From a virus, in IMG/VR virus record IMGVR_UViG_3300005095_000025, positions 1 to 38,243 of that record: a DNA stretch of 38,243 bases; one strand, given 5' to 3'. A program made the translations under genes and the position numbers. This document shows positions 23,207 through 31,503 of this stretch, one piece after another (the first letter of the stretch is position 1; every line of letters starts with the position of its first letter). The notes beneath the pieces were generated by a model. That model made no database searches. It saw only the letters and a program-made list of their open reading frames with translations, and was not told where the DNA came from.

Positions 23207-24298
23207 ATGGAATATGATTATTTTACTTTTGATGAGTTACTAGATGCAAATGGCTTTACAAGAAGGGGTTGTTGGATCTATGCCCCAGGTAACAAGGTGG
23301 TCTGCAGAAGCCCCAAAGGCGCAGCAAATTCTGTAGACGATGACGCTTTAGATTTTTTTAAGGCCATTCTAGAGGATGAAATGGGCTGCATAGTTATAGA
23401 CGGAGAGACTACACGATATCTTGATTATATAGATATTATGGACAGAGATAGCCATTGCGTATTGCCAGACGATATGCTGGATATATGCAAAGATTTAAAC
23501 CTCACTGTTGATGGTAGAATGTCCAATTATAGCGATACTGTTTTAGACTATTTTTGGTCTGACGGGGTTGAGAATTTAGCTACATACATTAGAGGGCTAT
23601 TCCCCAACTCTGGCTTAACAGTTGTGTCAAGAAAAGGTAAAGATTGGTATGTAGTACCAAGTGTAGAAACTTTAGATACCTTGGGAATGTATTATTACGA
23701 TTTTTATATTATCACTCCTGAAGCTATAGCAGAAGCAGAGAAAGTGGTAGATATATTAAATGGAACCAAAGAGGATTTGGATATGGAATGTTGGGTGGAC
23801 ACGTTTTGGTATGGGTCTAGTGATTATGTAGCATCTCTCCCAGAACCTTTAAAAAGACGACTGGAAAGCATGAATATGGAATGCTGGGATTTGCTAAACC
23901 TAATGCTAGAGCACAAAGGAGATGACGATAGGGCTATTAACGATTATTCTGATTTAGTCGATACGGCATTAAGTGAAATTGTAGATGTCCCAAAGACAGT
24001 ATGCGGATTCCCATATATTAAAGATGAAAATGGAGAATTTGCTGTAGACTTTGGAGATAAGTATGGATTGTATCATGTAAGACTGTTTGAACTTTACAAG
24101 CCTGGCTCTAAGGATATGATTATGCGTGCTTATGAAAAAAGAAAAAGAGAGCGCATAGAGCAAGCTGCCATATTTGAAAAAGCTGCAAATGTATTTGTAG
24201 GCTTTGAAGACAGTATTGATTCAGGGAATTGTCGTTCTGGAAGTTTGAATTTTTGTAAAAAGCACAACCTTAACCCTGAATATGAATATAGGGGGTGA
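23207..24298 (+). CDS. Hypothetical protein, 363 residues
   Basis: 363 residues, acidic, with no family recognised. The N-terminal part (FTFDELLDANGFTRRGCW) looks like a small domain; the centre has many Asp/Glu and aromatic residues (YDFYIITPEAIAEAEKVVD, about 165-183); the C-terminal 60 residues are a charged helix and a short segment with SGNCRSGSLNFCKKHNL. There are nine or more Cys but no clear zinc pattern. Its third-position base use looks less T-rich than its neighbours. It is the longest gene of the first early block. Confidence 0.75.
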   Translation: MEYDYFTFDELLDANGFTRRGCWIYAPGNKVVCRSPKGAANSVDDDALDFFKAILEDEMGCIVIDGETTRYLDYIDIMDRDSHCVLPDDMLDICKDLNLTVDGRMSNYSDTVLDYFWSDGVENLATYIRGLFPNSGLTVVSRKGKDWYVVPSVETLDTLGMYYYDFYIITPEAIAEAEKVVDILNGTKEDLDMECWVDTFWYGSSDYVASLPEPLKRRLESMNMECWDLLNLMLEHKGDDDRAINDYSDLVDTALSEIVDVPKTVCGFPYIKDENGEFAVDFGDKYGLYHVRLFELYKPGSKDMIMRAYEKRKRERIEQAAIFEKAANVFVGFEDSIDSGNCRSGSLNFCKKHNLNPEYEYRG

Positions 24299-24372
24299 TT
24301 TTTTGTTGCGAAAGGAAGTGAATATTTTCACATTAAGGGCGGTCAATAGAGCAATAACAAGGAGGAATAGAA

Positions 24373-24585
24373 ATGAAAATATTAAATCTTAAAATAGCAT
24401 ATGATGTAGATTTCTCGGAAGCAGTTCGGGATGACATAATTAATAACTATGCAAAAGAGAATGAGGGACATCCCATAGAATTTCTACAAGTTCCAGTAAA
24501 TTTATACGGAGATGAAGAAGACAGGGAAATTTACCGGCAGCTTTTGGATGAACAAGTAGATTATGTAAACTTGAAGGAGGAATAA
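24373..24585 (+). CDS. Small paralogous early protein, member A
   Basis: 70 residues. It shares the layout of four other small proteins in this window (starts at 31107, 31842, 33848, 37122): an N-terminal strand, a helix with S..(I/V)...I, a second strand and a helix ending near the C-terminus in YVNL or a similar motif. It is the most divergent of the five, so membership is tentative. The C-terminal KEE codons (AAGGAGGAA) double as the ribosome binding site of the next gene. A 74-base gap with an AAGGAGG site precedes it. Function unknown. Confidence 0.7.
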   Translation: MKILNLKIAYDVDFSEAVRDDIINNYAKENEGHPIEFLQVPVNLYGDEEDREIYRQLLDEQVDYVNLKEE

Positions 24586-24586
24586 T

Positions 24587-24856
24587 ATGTTAGCAAAGAA
24601 AAAGGGTTTGCGTTTGAAAGATGCTTTATACATGTTAGGTTTTTCAAGAGTGGGGAAAGGCAGGTATCCTTGGCAATTGAGTTCTAAAAAAGGCTTCCAC
24701 TATATTAAAGTAAAAACTAAAACTATGACAATTGAGCATTCTTTATTAAAAGTGCATCCGGAGTTGAATTTTAATGGAGCTTATTCTTTTATTGATACTA
24801 TTGAACAAATTCAAGAACTTATGCGGTTTGAACTTGAAACTATAGTGGAGGTCTAA
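24587..24856 (+). CDS. Hypothetical basic protein, 89 residues
   Basis: 89 residues. The N-terminus is basic (MLAKKKGLRLKDALYMLGFSRVGKGRY) with a helix and a strand, and the C-terminal half is helical and acidic (DTIEQIQELMRFELE). No family recognised. It starts one base after the preceding stop and shares its embedded ribosome binding site. Confidence 0.65.
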   Translation: MLAKKKGLRLKDALYMLGFSRVGKGRYPWQLSSKKGFHYIKVKTKTMTIEHSLLKVHPELNFNGAYSFIDTIEQIQELMRFELETIVEV

Positions 24857-24858
24857 AA

Positions 24859-25233
24859 ATGTTTGATTTAGCTAAAAATATTAGGAAAATGGAAAATGAA
24901 CTTAGGACACAAGTTGCAAAAATGATGGAAGAATGGTCTGATGAAACCAAGATAATTTCAGGTATCAGTTCTACTACTTCGCTAACTTATAACGGAGAGT
25001 ATTTTTTCTTAGTCACAGGTGAAACTGAATTAAGGGACAGCGATGATTCCCCTATTGATTTGTCAAAGCCTTTTTGGTTGTTTTGTTCTGTAGACGAGTT
25101 AATTTCTTTTGCGGAGTTGTTTCCAACAATGGTTCAGGAGATTCATTCTTCAATTTTAGCAGGTTTGGTAAAACACGAGACAATGTTAAATGAAATGAAA
25201 AAATATTTGGGGGTAAAAAATGAAAATGGTTAA
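24859..25233 (+). CDS. Hypothetical protein, 124 residues
   Basis: 124 residues: an N-terminal charged helix, a beta-rich middle (LTYNGEYFFLVTGETEL) with SPIDLSKPFWLFCS, and a helical C-terminus. No recognised family or catalytic motif. A GGAGG site in the end of the upstream gene serves the start. Its last 14 bases overlap a small gene that follows. Confidence 0.65.
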   Translation: MFDLAKNIRKMENELRTQVAKMMEEWSDETKIISGISSTTSLTYNGEYFFLVTGETELRDSDDSPIDLSKPFWLFCSVDELISFAELFPTMVQEIHSSILAGLVKHETMLNEMKKYLGVKNENG

Positions 25234-25369
25234 GAAAGAGCTAACATTTGACAGGGAAGATATTTTTATAACAGAGCAACATTTTGACGAGCTTGTTCAT
25301 ATACATACAGATATTAAAGCAAAAGATGTAATTTTTGAAAGTCTTGAAGTAACTGTTTTTGAGTTTTAG
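25220..25369 (+). CDS. Small hypothetical protein, 49 residues
   Basis: A short frame starting at an ATG preceded by TTGGGGGTAAAA, overlapping the upstream gene by 14 bases. It encodes MKMVKKELTFDREDIFITEQ and onward, with an alternating strand-helix pattern and a C-terminus EVTVFEF. The stop lies ten bases before the next gene, and the whole gap is filled, which supports it as a real gene. No function recognised. Confidence 0.55.
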   Translation: MKMVKKELTFDREDIFITEQHFDELVHIHTDIKAKDVIFESLEVTVFEF

Positions 25370-25378
25370 GAGGAAAAA

Positions 25379-26458
25379 ATGAAAAAATTAGTAAGTGAAA
25401 ATCCAAGAATTTATCTTGAATGGGAGTTGAAAGAAACTGAAAAAGGGCATGTATTCTCAGGCTCTGGCTCAGTCTATAATGAGGCAGGGACTGATATTGA
25501 AAGGGGAGGGCAATGCGTAGACGCTATTGCTGAGATGCTACCCCATAATGATTTCGTACAAGAGTTTCACTACATGTGGGACTTATATCATTTAAACGAT
25601 ATGCACGCAGGCACGCCAGATCAGGAGAAATATATCAGGGAAAACATAAAACCAAAATATGAAGCCTTAAAGGAAGAGGCAATAAAAGTAGAAGAAGATA
25701 GGCAAAAAGCGAAAGAGAACTTACAAACTCTTCTACAGCGTGAATTAGGTTTACCTGGAAGACGATTTGAGGTTTGGTTAGATTATTTAACTAAATTAGA
25801 TTTAGGTAAAGTTAAAAGGCTGTTATTCTCAAGAGAACATCCTGACAAACCAGCAATTTCAGCTCTTGGTTTTGTGATATCTAAAAGTACAGTTTTAAAA
25901 TTGCAGCAACCAGAGGTGGAAGTTCTTGGCTGGTACCAATTTTGTGTATACGAATTGGTTAAAGCTCATCTTATATATGATTACAAATACACATCCAAAG
26001 GTAAATTATTCTCAAAAGATGAGTTGTATTGCTACAAGAACAACAAAGACCCATACAGATATGGTACTAGGTGGTTGTTCAGGCCTATTCCTGAGGACGA
26101 TTTAAAAATAATCAAATCTTGGACAGCGGAGCCTATGGTCCAACCGCAAAAAACTGAGTTTGAAAAAATGGTTGATAGCTATACTTTCAGTTGCAAATTT
26201 GTAAAGTCTGATGACTTCGCAAATATTTACGAAGTATCCTTTAATGACCAAACTTTCAAGTGGCAACAAGGTTTTGGTATCAAAGGAGAGCCTGATAAGT
26301 ATCATGTTATGGAGTGTCTTATTCGTGATGCTCAAAGTGCGGATATTGACACCCTGATTGAGCTTGGCTACTCTTACAGCGAAGCTAAAATAATAGCTAA
26401 AGAATGCCAGAAAGTTGCTGTTAAATTAGACATCTTGGGGGTGGACTATGAACTTTAA
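25379..26458 (+). CDS. Phage protein with a WDLYHLNDMHAGTP motif and a C-terminal repeat domain
   Basis: 359 residues. The N-terminal domain has GGQCVDAIAEML (43-54) and WDLYHLNDMHAGTPDQE (67-83), a motif I know from many phage hypothetical proteins of unknown function (W..WHLNDM.AG). A helical linker with coiled coil follows (about 92-125), then a middle region with a YGTRWLF strand. Residues about 264-340 are homologous to the N-terminal half of the next gene's product. It overlaps that gene by 11 bases. No catalytic residues are established. Confidence 0.75.
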   Translation: MKKLVSENPRIYLEWELKETEKGHVFSGSGSVYNEAGTDIERGGQCVDAIAEMLPHNDFVQEFHYMWDLYHLNDMHAGTPDQEKYIRENIKPKYEALKEEAIKVEEDRQKAKENLQTLLQRELGLPGRRFEVWLDYLTKLDLGKVKRLLFSREHPDKPAISALGFVISKSTVLKLQQPEVEVLGWYQFCVYELVKAHLIYDYKYTSKGKLFSKDELYCYKNNKDPYRYGTRWLFRPIPEDDLKIIKSWTAEPMVQPQKTEFEKMVDSYTFSCKFVKSDDFANIYEVSFNDQTFKWQQGFGIKGEPDKYHVMECLIRDAQSADIDTLIELGYSYSEAKIIAKECQKVAVKLDILGVDYEL

Positions 26459-26960
26459 ACAAAGGGTAGATAAGCATAATTTTAAAATTGCATTCATATA
26501 TTCCACAGACCTAGCCAAGATTTATCAGGTGTCTTTAGCAGACAAAACTTTCAAGTGGGCTCAAGCCTTATATGAAACACAACTGCCTGATAAATACCAA
26601 ATTATGCGAGACATTATTAATTATGCTTTTACTGGTACAGCTGATTATCTCATGAATGAAATTGGATATAGTTACTATGAAGCTCATGGGGGTATAATGG
26701 ACAAGTTAAGGCTTTTAGGTTTTGTTTCAAGTTGTATGTATTGTAATAACAACACAGAAGAGCCTCATTTCGCTTGCGATTTATGTGGTAGAGGTATGTG
26801 TGATGAATGCTATGATATGGATACAGAGCATTTCAGGCACTATCATCAAGCTGACACCTTTTCTGACGAAAGAGTTGTTAAGGCTGTTGGTCACGAGCCT
26901 GATTATCTTTGTGACACTTGTTACGACAAAATATTTTTAGGAGGAAAAAATGAATTTTGA
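26448..26960 (+). CDS. Zinc-binding phage protein with a duplicated N-terminal domain
   Basis: 170 residues. Residues 9-90 match the C-terminal domain of the upstream protein: F.(I/C).F.(Y/V)S.D.A.IY.VS..D.TFKW, then PDKY..M. Residues 96-158 hold a cysteine cluster: C96-x2-C99, C110-x2-C113, C118-x2-C121, H128, H131, H133, C155-x2-C158, probably two zinc sites. The CDLCGRGMCDECYD block recurs in many phage hypothetical proteins. Protein or nucleic-acid binding is likely but unproven. Confidence 0.75.
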   Translation: MNFKQRVDKHNFKIAFIYSTDLAKIYQVSLADKTFKWAQALYETQLPDKYQIMRDIINYAFTGTADYLMNEIGYSYYEAHGGIMDKLRLLGFVSSCMYCNNNTEEPHFACDLCGRGMCDECYDMDTEHFRHYHQADTFSDERVVKAVGHEPDYLCDTCYDKIFLGGKNEF

Positions 26961-27336
26961 ATGTATTGACAATAGATGTTTTAACTCTGTGGATTGTATA
27001 AAAACTAATTCTTTATTTAGAGAATATGATTTCGTAAAAAATTATACGGAAAGTGTGTTGATTCATTCCCGTGAAATTGAGCATTTAGTAGAGATGAATT
27101 TTTACAAACTTAGACCTCCGCGAGCAAAAGAGATTTTAGGGATTTTTAAAAAGCTGAAAGACTTGCCTGTAAAGGTATATGAGCCAACAGAGCATAACTT
27201 TACAGTTTCGGATGATGGCGTTTTAGAATTAGGTAAATATGCAGCTCGTGCGATGGAGAATATAGATGATATTTCGGCAGCTTTAGATGAATTTGAGAAA
27301 AACCCACATTGGAACAAAGTGAGGATTGTATTATGA
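26950..27336 (+). CDS. Hypothetical protein, 128 residues
   Basis: 128 residues, mostly helical, with five Cys in the first 30 residues only in part (C5, C10, C16). No clear family. AGGAGG lies before the ATG, which overlaps the previous gene by 11 bases. The stop overlaps the next start by four bases (ATGA). Confidence 0.65.
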   Translation: MNFECIDNRCFNSVDCIKTNSLFREYDFVKNYTESVLIHSREIEHLVEMNFYKLRPPRAKEILGIFKKLKDLPVKVYEPTEHNFTVSDDGVLELGKYAARAMENIDDISAALDEFEKNPHWNKVRIVL

Positions 27337-27695
27337 ACATAAAAGAAATGCAAGATATGATTGAGGAATTTAAAAGGAGAGTCAGGGAGTCAGTATCTCA
27401 AATAGACACTGAAAACAAGGAGATAAAGCGGATAAACAAGAATTGCTTTATCTCCAATTTTTCAACCTTGTGTAAACACAATAACTGGTCTCCTGAATTT
27501 TATGATTTTGAGTGCCAACTTAGAGTTTTAGAAAAGGGTTTGCAAAATAGGTATTTCGAAAGTTATCCCGAGTATTTAAAGAAAGTTTTACAAGATGGGT
27601 TTGTTAAGCTTGCAGAAAGAAACAAGGTTGTTTTTCACCCTGTGTTTCTCAAGAGATTAAAGGAGGTTTTTGATGAATATTTCAATTCTAAATAA
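27333..27695 (+). CDS. Hypothetical helical protein, 120 residues
   Basis: 120 residues from the ATG that overlaps the upstream stop; a TTG 24 bases earlier is less likely. The first 35 residues form a charged helix (KEMQDMIEEFKRRVRESVSQ) and the rest is helical and aromatic. No family recognised. It ends inside the next gene, an overlap of 23 bases. Confidence 0.65.
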   Translation: MNIKEMQDMIEEFKRRVRESVSQIDTENKEIKRINKNCFISNFSTLCKHNNWSPEFYDFECQLRVLEKGLQNRYFESYPEYLKKVLQDGFVKLAERNKVVFHPVFLKRLKEVFDEYFNSK

Positions 27696-27978
27696 TATAT
27701 GTAAATGCAGCTGTGGAGCTGTAACTTTTGAATATAGAGGTGATTCTTACTCTTGTTCAGAGGAGTATTTCTTAAAGCATTTTCCGAATGAGGAGTTACC
27801 GGGAGAAGTGCAATTTTACTCTTGTAACCGTTGCATAAATAATTGGGGTCTTGACTTATGCGGTTGTGGTTCGGGAGAGCCTTTTGGAGAATGCGAAGAA
27901 GATTTACTGGAATGCAGCGAACCGGCACAGGTTTTAGGTGAGAAAGAATCTTGTTGTTGCAAAGGAGGCTGGTTATGA
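27673..27978 (+). CDS. Cysteine-rich protein, 101 residues
   Basis: 101 residues with thirteen Cys: C10, C12, C14, C28, C51, C54, C63, C65, C74, C81, and a C94-C95-C96 run. The CxCxC start, CNRC, and LCGCGSGEPFGEC block suggest binding of two or more metal ions. A similar CGCGSGE..GEC block occurs in other phage hypothetical proteins as I remember them. The ATG follows AAGGAGG at seven bases; a TTG one codon earlier is not favoured. The role is unknown. Confidence 0.75.
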   Translation: MNISILNNICKCSCGAVTFEYRGDSYSCSEEYFLKHFPNEELPGEVQFYSCNRCINNWGLDLCGCGSGEPFGECEEDLLECSEPAQVLGEKESCCCKGGWL

Positions 27979-28322
27979 AACTTAATCCTGAAAGAACAGT
28001 AATGGAAAACATAGATATACTTATAGATATCTGTAAAGGTGAGTACAATTTTGAAATTGTTTTAAATTCAAAGGACAATCCACCTTCAAAGTGGAAAAGT
28101 GTAAATGCTAATAGGTTTAATTTCTGTATTAAAGCGGATAGAGTTATTCTGTATGCTGTAAATTATGATTTTCCGCTTGTTGAAGAGGAGACAGAAATTT
28201 TTAATATGAATTTCAAATGTGAGGAATGGTTTTTAATAATTTTAGAAACTGCAACTGATTTGCTATTAAACATTTTAAAACTGAAACAAGGTTTGGTTCT
28301 TCTACAGGAGGTGAAAAGATGA
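27975..28322 (+). CDS. Hypothetical protein, 115 residues
   Basis: 115 residues from the ATG that overlaps the previous stop (ATGA) and follows AAAGGAGG. Mixed alpha/beta with a hydrophobic C-terminal helix (EEWFLIILETATDLLLNILK, about 83-102) that is amphipathic rather than clearly transmembrane. No family recognised. Confidence 0.65.
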   Translation: MKLNPERTVMENIDILIDICKGEYNFEIVLNSKDNPPSKWKSVNANRFNFCIKADRVILYAVNYDFPLVEEETEIFNMNFKCEEWFLIILETATDLLLNILKLKQGLVLLQEVKR

Positions 28323-28840
28323 TAGATAAAATACTAAAAGCAATTCCTCATTTACCGGAAGAGGATTTGAAAAAAATTAAAAAAATTATTGAGGATAGAG
28401 TTGCTAAAAATAAAAAACACAATCTTGATAAAAGATATGTGGGTGTTGTAAGAGGTTTATCTATCGAACCTGTCGACCCGAAAGTAGATTATGAAAAGTT
28501 AGCCGAACCTGTATATTTTATTAAAAATAAAGATGAGGCTTATAGAGCTTTAACACTTATTGCACAGCGGTTTGTTGTTGTTGCTTATGAAAACTTAAAG
28601 ATTACTAAGGAAAATATTTTAGGTAAAACTTTGTTTGGGTTTAATGGGTATGAATCTAAAATCCACATCTTGATACCAAGTGAGTATTCTGTCTATGTGT
28701 TAGATGATGGAGAACTTGAGGTTGAGTGTATTCCAGAGGGTTTAAACCGCTCTTTGTTCTTTCAAGAACACGAGTTATCTTTTAACCCTGTGGATTTTAT
28801 TGAGGATGTTGTAAATTTATATTTTAAAGAGGATATGTAA
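28319..28840 (+). CDS. Hypothetical protein, 173 residues
   Basis: 173 residues. The N-terminal 35 residues form a basic helix (LPEEDLKKIKKIIEDRVAKNKKH) and the rest is beta-rich (SKIHILIPSEYSVYVLDDGELEVE, about 115-138). No family recognised. The start overlaps the previous stop by four bases and follows AGGAGG. Confidence 0.65.
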   Translation: MIDKILKAIPHLPEEDLKKIKKIIEDRVAKNKKHNLDKRYVGVVRGLSIEPVDPKVDYEKLAEPVYFIKNKDEAYRALTLIAQRFVVVAYENLKITKENILGKTLFGFNGYESKIHILIPSEYSVYVLDDGELEVECIPEGLNRSLFFQEHELSFNPVDFIEDVVNLYFKEDM

Positions 28841-28841
28841 G

Positions 28842-29036
28842 ATGGGGGAGTGCAAACACAATTTTGAACACGTAGGGATTGTACTTTTCAATGAAAGTAC
28901 TGGATATGCCACAGAGGGTTATATATGTAGAAATTGTGGTAAAAAAGTACAAGTCCCTACAATGTATGAACCAGACCAAGTATTAAAATTTTACAGAGAT
29001 TGTATCTTTGTAAATGAAAAAGGTGAAAAAGGATAA
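28842..29036 (+). CDS. Small zinc-ribbon-like protein
   Basis: 64 residues. C4, H6, C29 and C32 (ECKHNFEHVG and YICRNCGKKV) form a compact zinc-ribbon pattern similar to host-type regulatory ribbons. It starts one base after the previous stop. A DNA, RNA or RNA polymerase contact is possible for such ribbons, but there is no direct evidence. Confidence 0.65.
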   Translation: MGECKHNFEHVGIVLFNESTGYATEGYICRNCGKKVQVPTMYEPDQVLKFYRDCIFVNEKGEKG

Positions 29037-29078
29037 AGTATTTGTTTAATATTATTTTAAAGAAGTAAGGAGTGTGAA

Positions 29079-29309
29079 ATGATTGAAATAAAAGATGCAA
29101 TTAGAAAATTAAAAACAAACACAGAATTTTATGAGGTGTGGGATAACGGTATTAGCAGGCGTAATTTTGCTAATGTTTCAGAAATAATTTTCAAGAAAGA
29201 TGAAAACGGCAATGTATATAGTTATTTAGTTTACGGTTCAAAAAACTTATATTTGGAAAGATTATATTTGTCTATAACAAAGGCTATGGATAAATTTATT
29301 AGGGGGTAA
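29079..29309 (+). CDS. Hypothetical protein, 76 residues
   Basis: 76 residues with an N-terminal helix, a three-strand middle (FEIYEVWDNG type) and a basic C-terminal helix. A TAAGGAG site precedes the ATG after a 42-base AT-rich gap, so a new transcript could start here, although no promoter is clear. No family recognised. Confidence 0.6.
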   Translation: MIEIKDAIRKLKTNTEFYEVWDNGISRRNFANVSEIIFKKDENGNVYSYLVYGSKNLYLERLYLSITKAMDKFIRG

Positions 29310-29310
29310 A

Positions 29311-29868
29311 ATGCCAAAACAAAATAAAGCAAAAATGAAAGTAATTGACATTAAAGGCAAAGGCTATATTGAAGTTAACGAAAGAATAAAATACTTTCGT
29401 GAGAATTATCCTAACCATTCATTAACAAGCGAATGGTTAAGATTAGACGACAATATGGTAATATGCAAAGCATTCGTTAAAGACGAAACAGGACGCATAC
29501 TTGCCGACGGGACTGCATATGAAATGAAAGGCAGTACATTTATCAACAAAACAAGTTATATTGAAAATTGCGAGACAAGTGCTTGGGGCAGGGCATTGGG
29601 TAACTTTGGGATTGGTATTGATACAGCGATTGCATCGGCTGATGAAGTGCTAAATGCAATTAAAAATCAAAATACTCAATCACAACAACCACAAAAAATA
29701 ACACCTGAACAATACAAAAAAATTCAGGACATCGTAAAAAACAAAAACATTGACGTCCCGATTGTACTTGAAGAACTTGCAAAGACTTACAATGTGAAAA
29801 AATCACAACAGTTAAGTTATGAGCAAGCGGTAAAGTTTATTGAATGGTTAAATAAGTATGAAGTGTGA
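29311..29868 (+). CDS. Recombination-associated phage protein (ETSAWGRALGNFGIGID family)
   Basis: 185 residues. YIEVNERIKYFRENYPN (19-35) and the CETSAWGRALGNFGIGID block (87-104), then IASADEV (107-113), are the signature of a common phage protein family that I associate with single-strand annealing or single-strand DNA-binding roles in recombination modules. The last 50 residues (ITPEQ...) form a small helical domain. Base use is more A/C-rich than in neighbouring genes. It is the only clear nucleic-acid protein of the early arm. Family function from memory, not fully established. Confidence 0.65.
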   Translation: MPKQNKAKMKVIDIKGKGYIEVNERIKYFRENYPNHSLTSEWLRLDDNMVICKAFVKDETGRILADGTAYEMKGSTFINKTSYIENCETSAWGRALGNFGIGIDTAIASADEVLNAIKNQNTQSQQPQKITPEQYKKIQDIVKNKNIDVPIVLEELAKTYNVKKSQQLSYEQAVKFIEWLNKYEV

Positions 29869-30022
29869 AAATTGTAAACATTTCACCGTAGTATCAGACT
29901 TTAATGGTAAACCAATGCAGATTGGGGAATGTGCATTAGAGAACGGTATTAGTCAAGGTAACTTTAAATGGGTTGTCTTTGACTATAAATGCGAAGAATA
30001 CGAGGAGAGGCAAAATGAATGA
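29858..30022 (+). CDS. Small four-cysteine protein, 54 residues
   Basis: A short gene starting at an ATG inside the end of the preceding gene and overlapping the following one by eight bases. C3-x2-C6, C25 and C45 (MKCENCKHF, GECALENG, YKCEEYE) form a likely single zinc site. Compact CxxC...C...C proteins of this layout are common in phage early regions. Base use matches the recombination gene before it. A separate ribosome binding site is not obvious, so translation is probably coupled. Confidence 0.65.
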   Translation: MKCENCKHFTVVSDFNGKPMQIGECALENGISQGNFKWVVFDYKCEEYEERQNE

Positions 30023-30293
30023 AGAGAAAAGTAATGAACTTTTATTAAAATTTTCTCATTTAATGGGTAAAGACATTGTTTTTTATACAGTGTCAGAAAA
30101 AGCAATATGTGAAAATAATTTTAAGCGTTTTTCAGAGTTGCGTTTTAAGAAGATAAAAACCAAATGGGAAAAACACAGAAAAATACCTTTTAAAAGAGAT
30201 ATATTTTTATACTCAGAAGACAATATTGTAAATATAAAAGCAATATGTTTTACATTTGAAGAAGCTATTAAACGGTTTAATAAGGAGGAATAA
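30015..30293 (+). CDS. Hypothetical basic protein, 92 residues
   Basis: 92 residues from the ATG preceded by GAGGAGAGG, overlapping the small four-cysteine gene. Helical and Lys/Phe-rich (KRFSELRFKKIKTKWEKHRKI). A longer upstream frame is open but lacks a suitable start. No family recognised. Confidence 0.65.
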   Translation: MNEEKSNELLLKFSHLMGKDIVFYTVSEKAICENNFKRFSELRFKKIKTKWEKHRKIPFKRDIFLYSEDNIVNIKAICFTFEEAIKRFNKEE

Positions 30294-30294
30294 A

Positions 30295-31110
30295 ATGGCA
30301 TATTTTGGAAGTGATTACGAAGCATTAGCACATCATTGGGTGTACAATTTTGATATATCCCATTGTTATGGGTATAGAATGTATTCTGAGAATTACGAGA
30401 TTTATTCATATGGTTATCACCATATGATTGCAAAGTATTTTCCAAAGGAGGATTGCTTCATCGTAGATGTTAGTGGCGGTTCTAAAACCACTACAAAGCA
30501 AACAAGAGCTGTGTTAGGTGCAATACCTTATCATGAGCTTATTTTTCAAACCAATCAGAAGCCCGATTCTGAACCAAAGGTTCTGATTGAGGGTTGGTTT
30601 AACTCTATTGAAAGATTATTGCCTAAGTACAAGCGAGCAAGGTCGAGAAAAGATGAGTATGCAGAGCAGATAAATACTTATATTTCTTACATTAAGAAGT
30701 ATGTTGAACTTTTCAAAGTGAAGTATAAATTCTCTAAATTGCAAAAGGTAATTTTGGAATCTTCATTTGAAGTCTCTGAAGCTGCCCTTGAAGATGCAAG
30801 AAAGAAAGATGAGGCTAAAGAGAAGCGTCAATATAGAAAGCAGATAAAAGAATGGTGTGAGGGTTTACGACCATCTTTACCAAGTGCTATTAATGAAGTC
30901 TATCTCAGGGTCTCTTCTAATGGTGAATATATAGAATCTTCAAAGTCTGCTGCATTGCCGATGGAGACAGCGAGAGAGCTCTATAATGACCTTTTGAACA
31001 ATTGTTTAAAGGATTCTTATGGTGGGTTTAGAACTGTGCTTAACAAGGACACTTTGATTATTGGGTGTCACAAAGTTAAAATGAAAGAAATTGAGAGGGT
31101 AATGAAATGA
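30295..31110 (+). CDS. Conserved phage protein of unknown function (IYSYG family)
   Basis: 271 residues from the ATG that follows AAGGAGG; a longer frame upstream is not needed. The N-terminal block, ALAHHW (10-15), EIYSYG-HHMIAKYF (35-49) and a GGSKTTTKQTR segment (61-71), matches a widespread phage protein plan known to me from many phages as hypothetical (A..W...IYSYG.H..IA...S.TT..H). Residues about 180-210 are a basic coiled coil. The role is unknown. Confidence 0.75.
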   Translation: MAYFGSDYEALAHHWVYNFDISHCYGYRMYSENYEIYSYGYHHMIAKYFPKEDCFIVDVSGGSKTTTKQTRAVLGAIPYHELIFQTNQKPDSEPKVLIEGWFNSIERLLPKYKRARSRKDEYAEQINTYISYIKKYVELFKVKYKFSKLQKVILESSFEVSEAALEDARKKDEAKEKRQYRKQIKEWCEGLRPSLPSAINEVYLRVSSNGEYIESSKSAALPMETARELYNDLLNNCLKDSYGGFRTVLNKDTLIIGCHKVKMKEIERVMK

Positions 31111-31307
31111 TATCTAAAGTTTTTCATATGCCTACATTTTCTAATGACTTAATTGACTCTATAAGGAGTGAATTAAGTCCTATGTTTAAGAATAGCACAT
31201 CTGAAATTTATTTTTTGGATGATATTTATGAATTAGTTAATACAGATAAGGACGCATCTGTTATGTATGAGTTAAGAAAAGAAGGGGTATCTTATGTCGA
31301 ACTTTAG
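31107..31307 (+). CDS. Small paralogous early protein, member B
   Basis: 66 residues. It shares S.DLI.SIR.ELSP, a strand with IYFL-D-DIYELV, and a C-terminal VSYVEL with members C, D and E. The start overlaps the previous stop by four bases. Its last codons overlap the next gene. The compact strand-helix-strand-helix plan suggests a small globular fold. Function unknown. Confidence 0.75.
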   Translation: MISKVFHMPTFSNDLIDSIRSELSPMFKNSTSEIYFLDDIYELVNTDKDASVMYELRKEGVSYVEL

Positions 31308-31485
31308 AGCAGAACAATTAGCAAATCATATAAATGATAATTTCATAAATTTACTCGCCTATCCTTTGAGGGACGATTTAATCGTCCTCTCTGAGGAAGT
31401 AAGAGCAAAATTTGAAATTGAAATTACAGAAGACACAGATTGGCATAAAATTTTATCTCTGTGTGAGGTGTTCAATGATTTATAA
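31294..31485 (+). CDS. Hypothetical protein, 63 residues
   Basis: 63 residues, helical, starting MSNFRAEQLANHINDNF. It overlaps member B by 14 bases and lies in the +1 frame relative to it; a GGGG site is eight bases upstream. No family recognised. Confidence 0.6.
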   Translation: MSNFRAEQLANHINDNFINLLAYPLRDDLIVLSEEVRAKFEIEITEDTDWHKILSLCEVFNDL

Positions 31486-31503
31486 AAGAGGAGGGTTTTA
31501 ATT

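Noticed and set aside
24303-24392. Possible 29-codon TTG-started frame in the gap before the 24373 gene
   Set aside because: It has a GGGGGTG upstream but overlaps the start of the next gene and encodes a low-complexity basic peptide; not enough to call.
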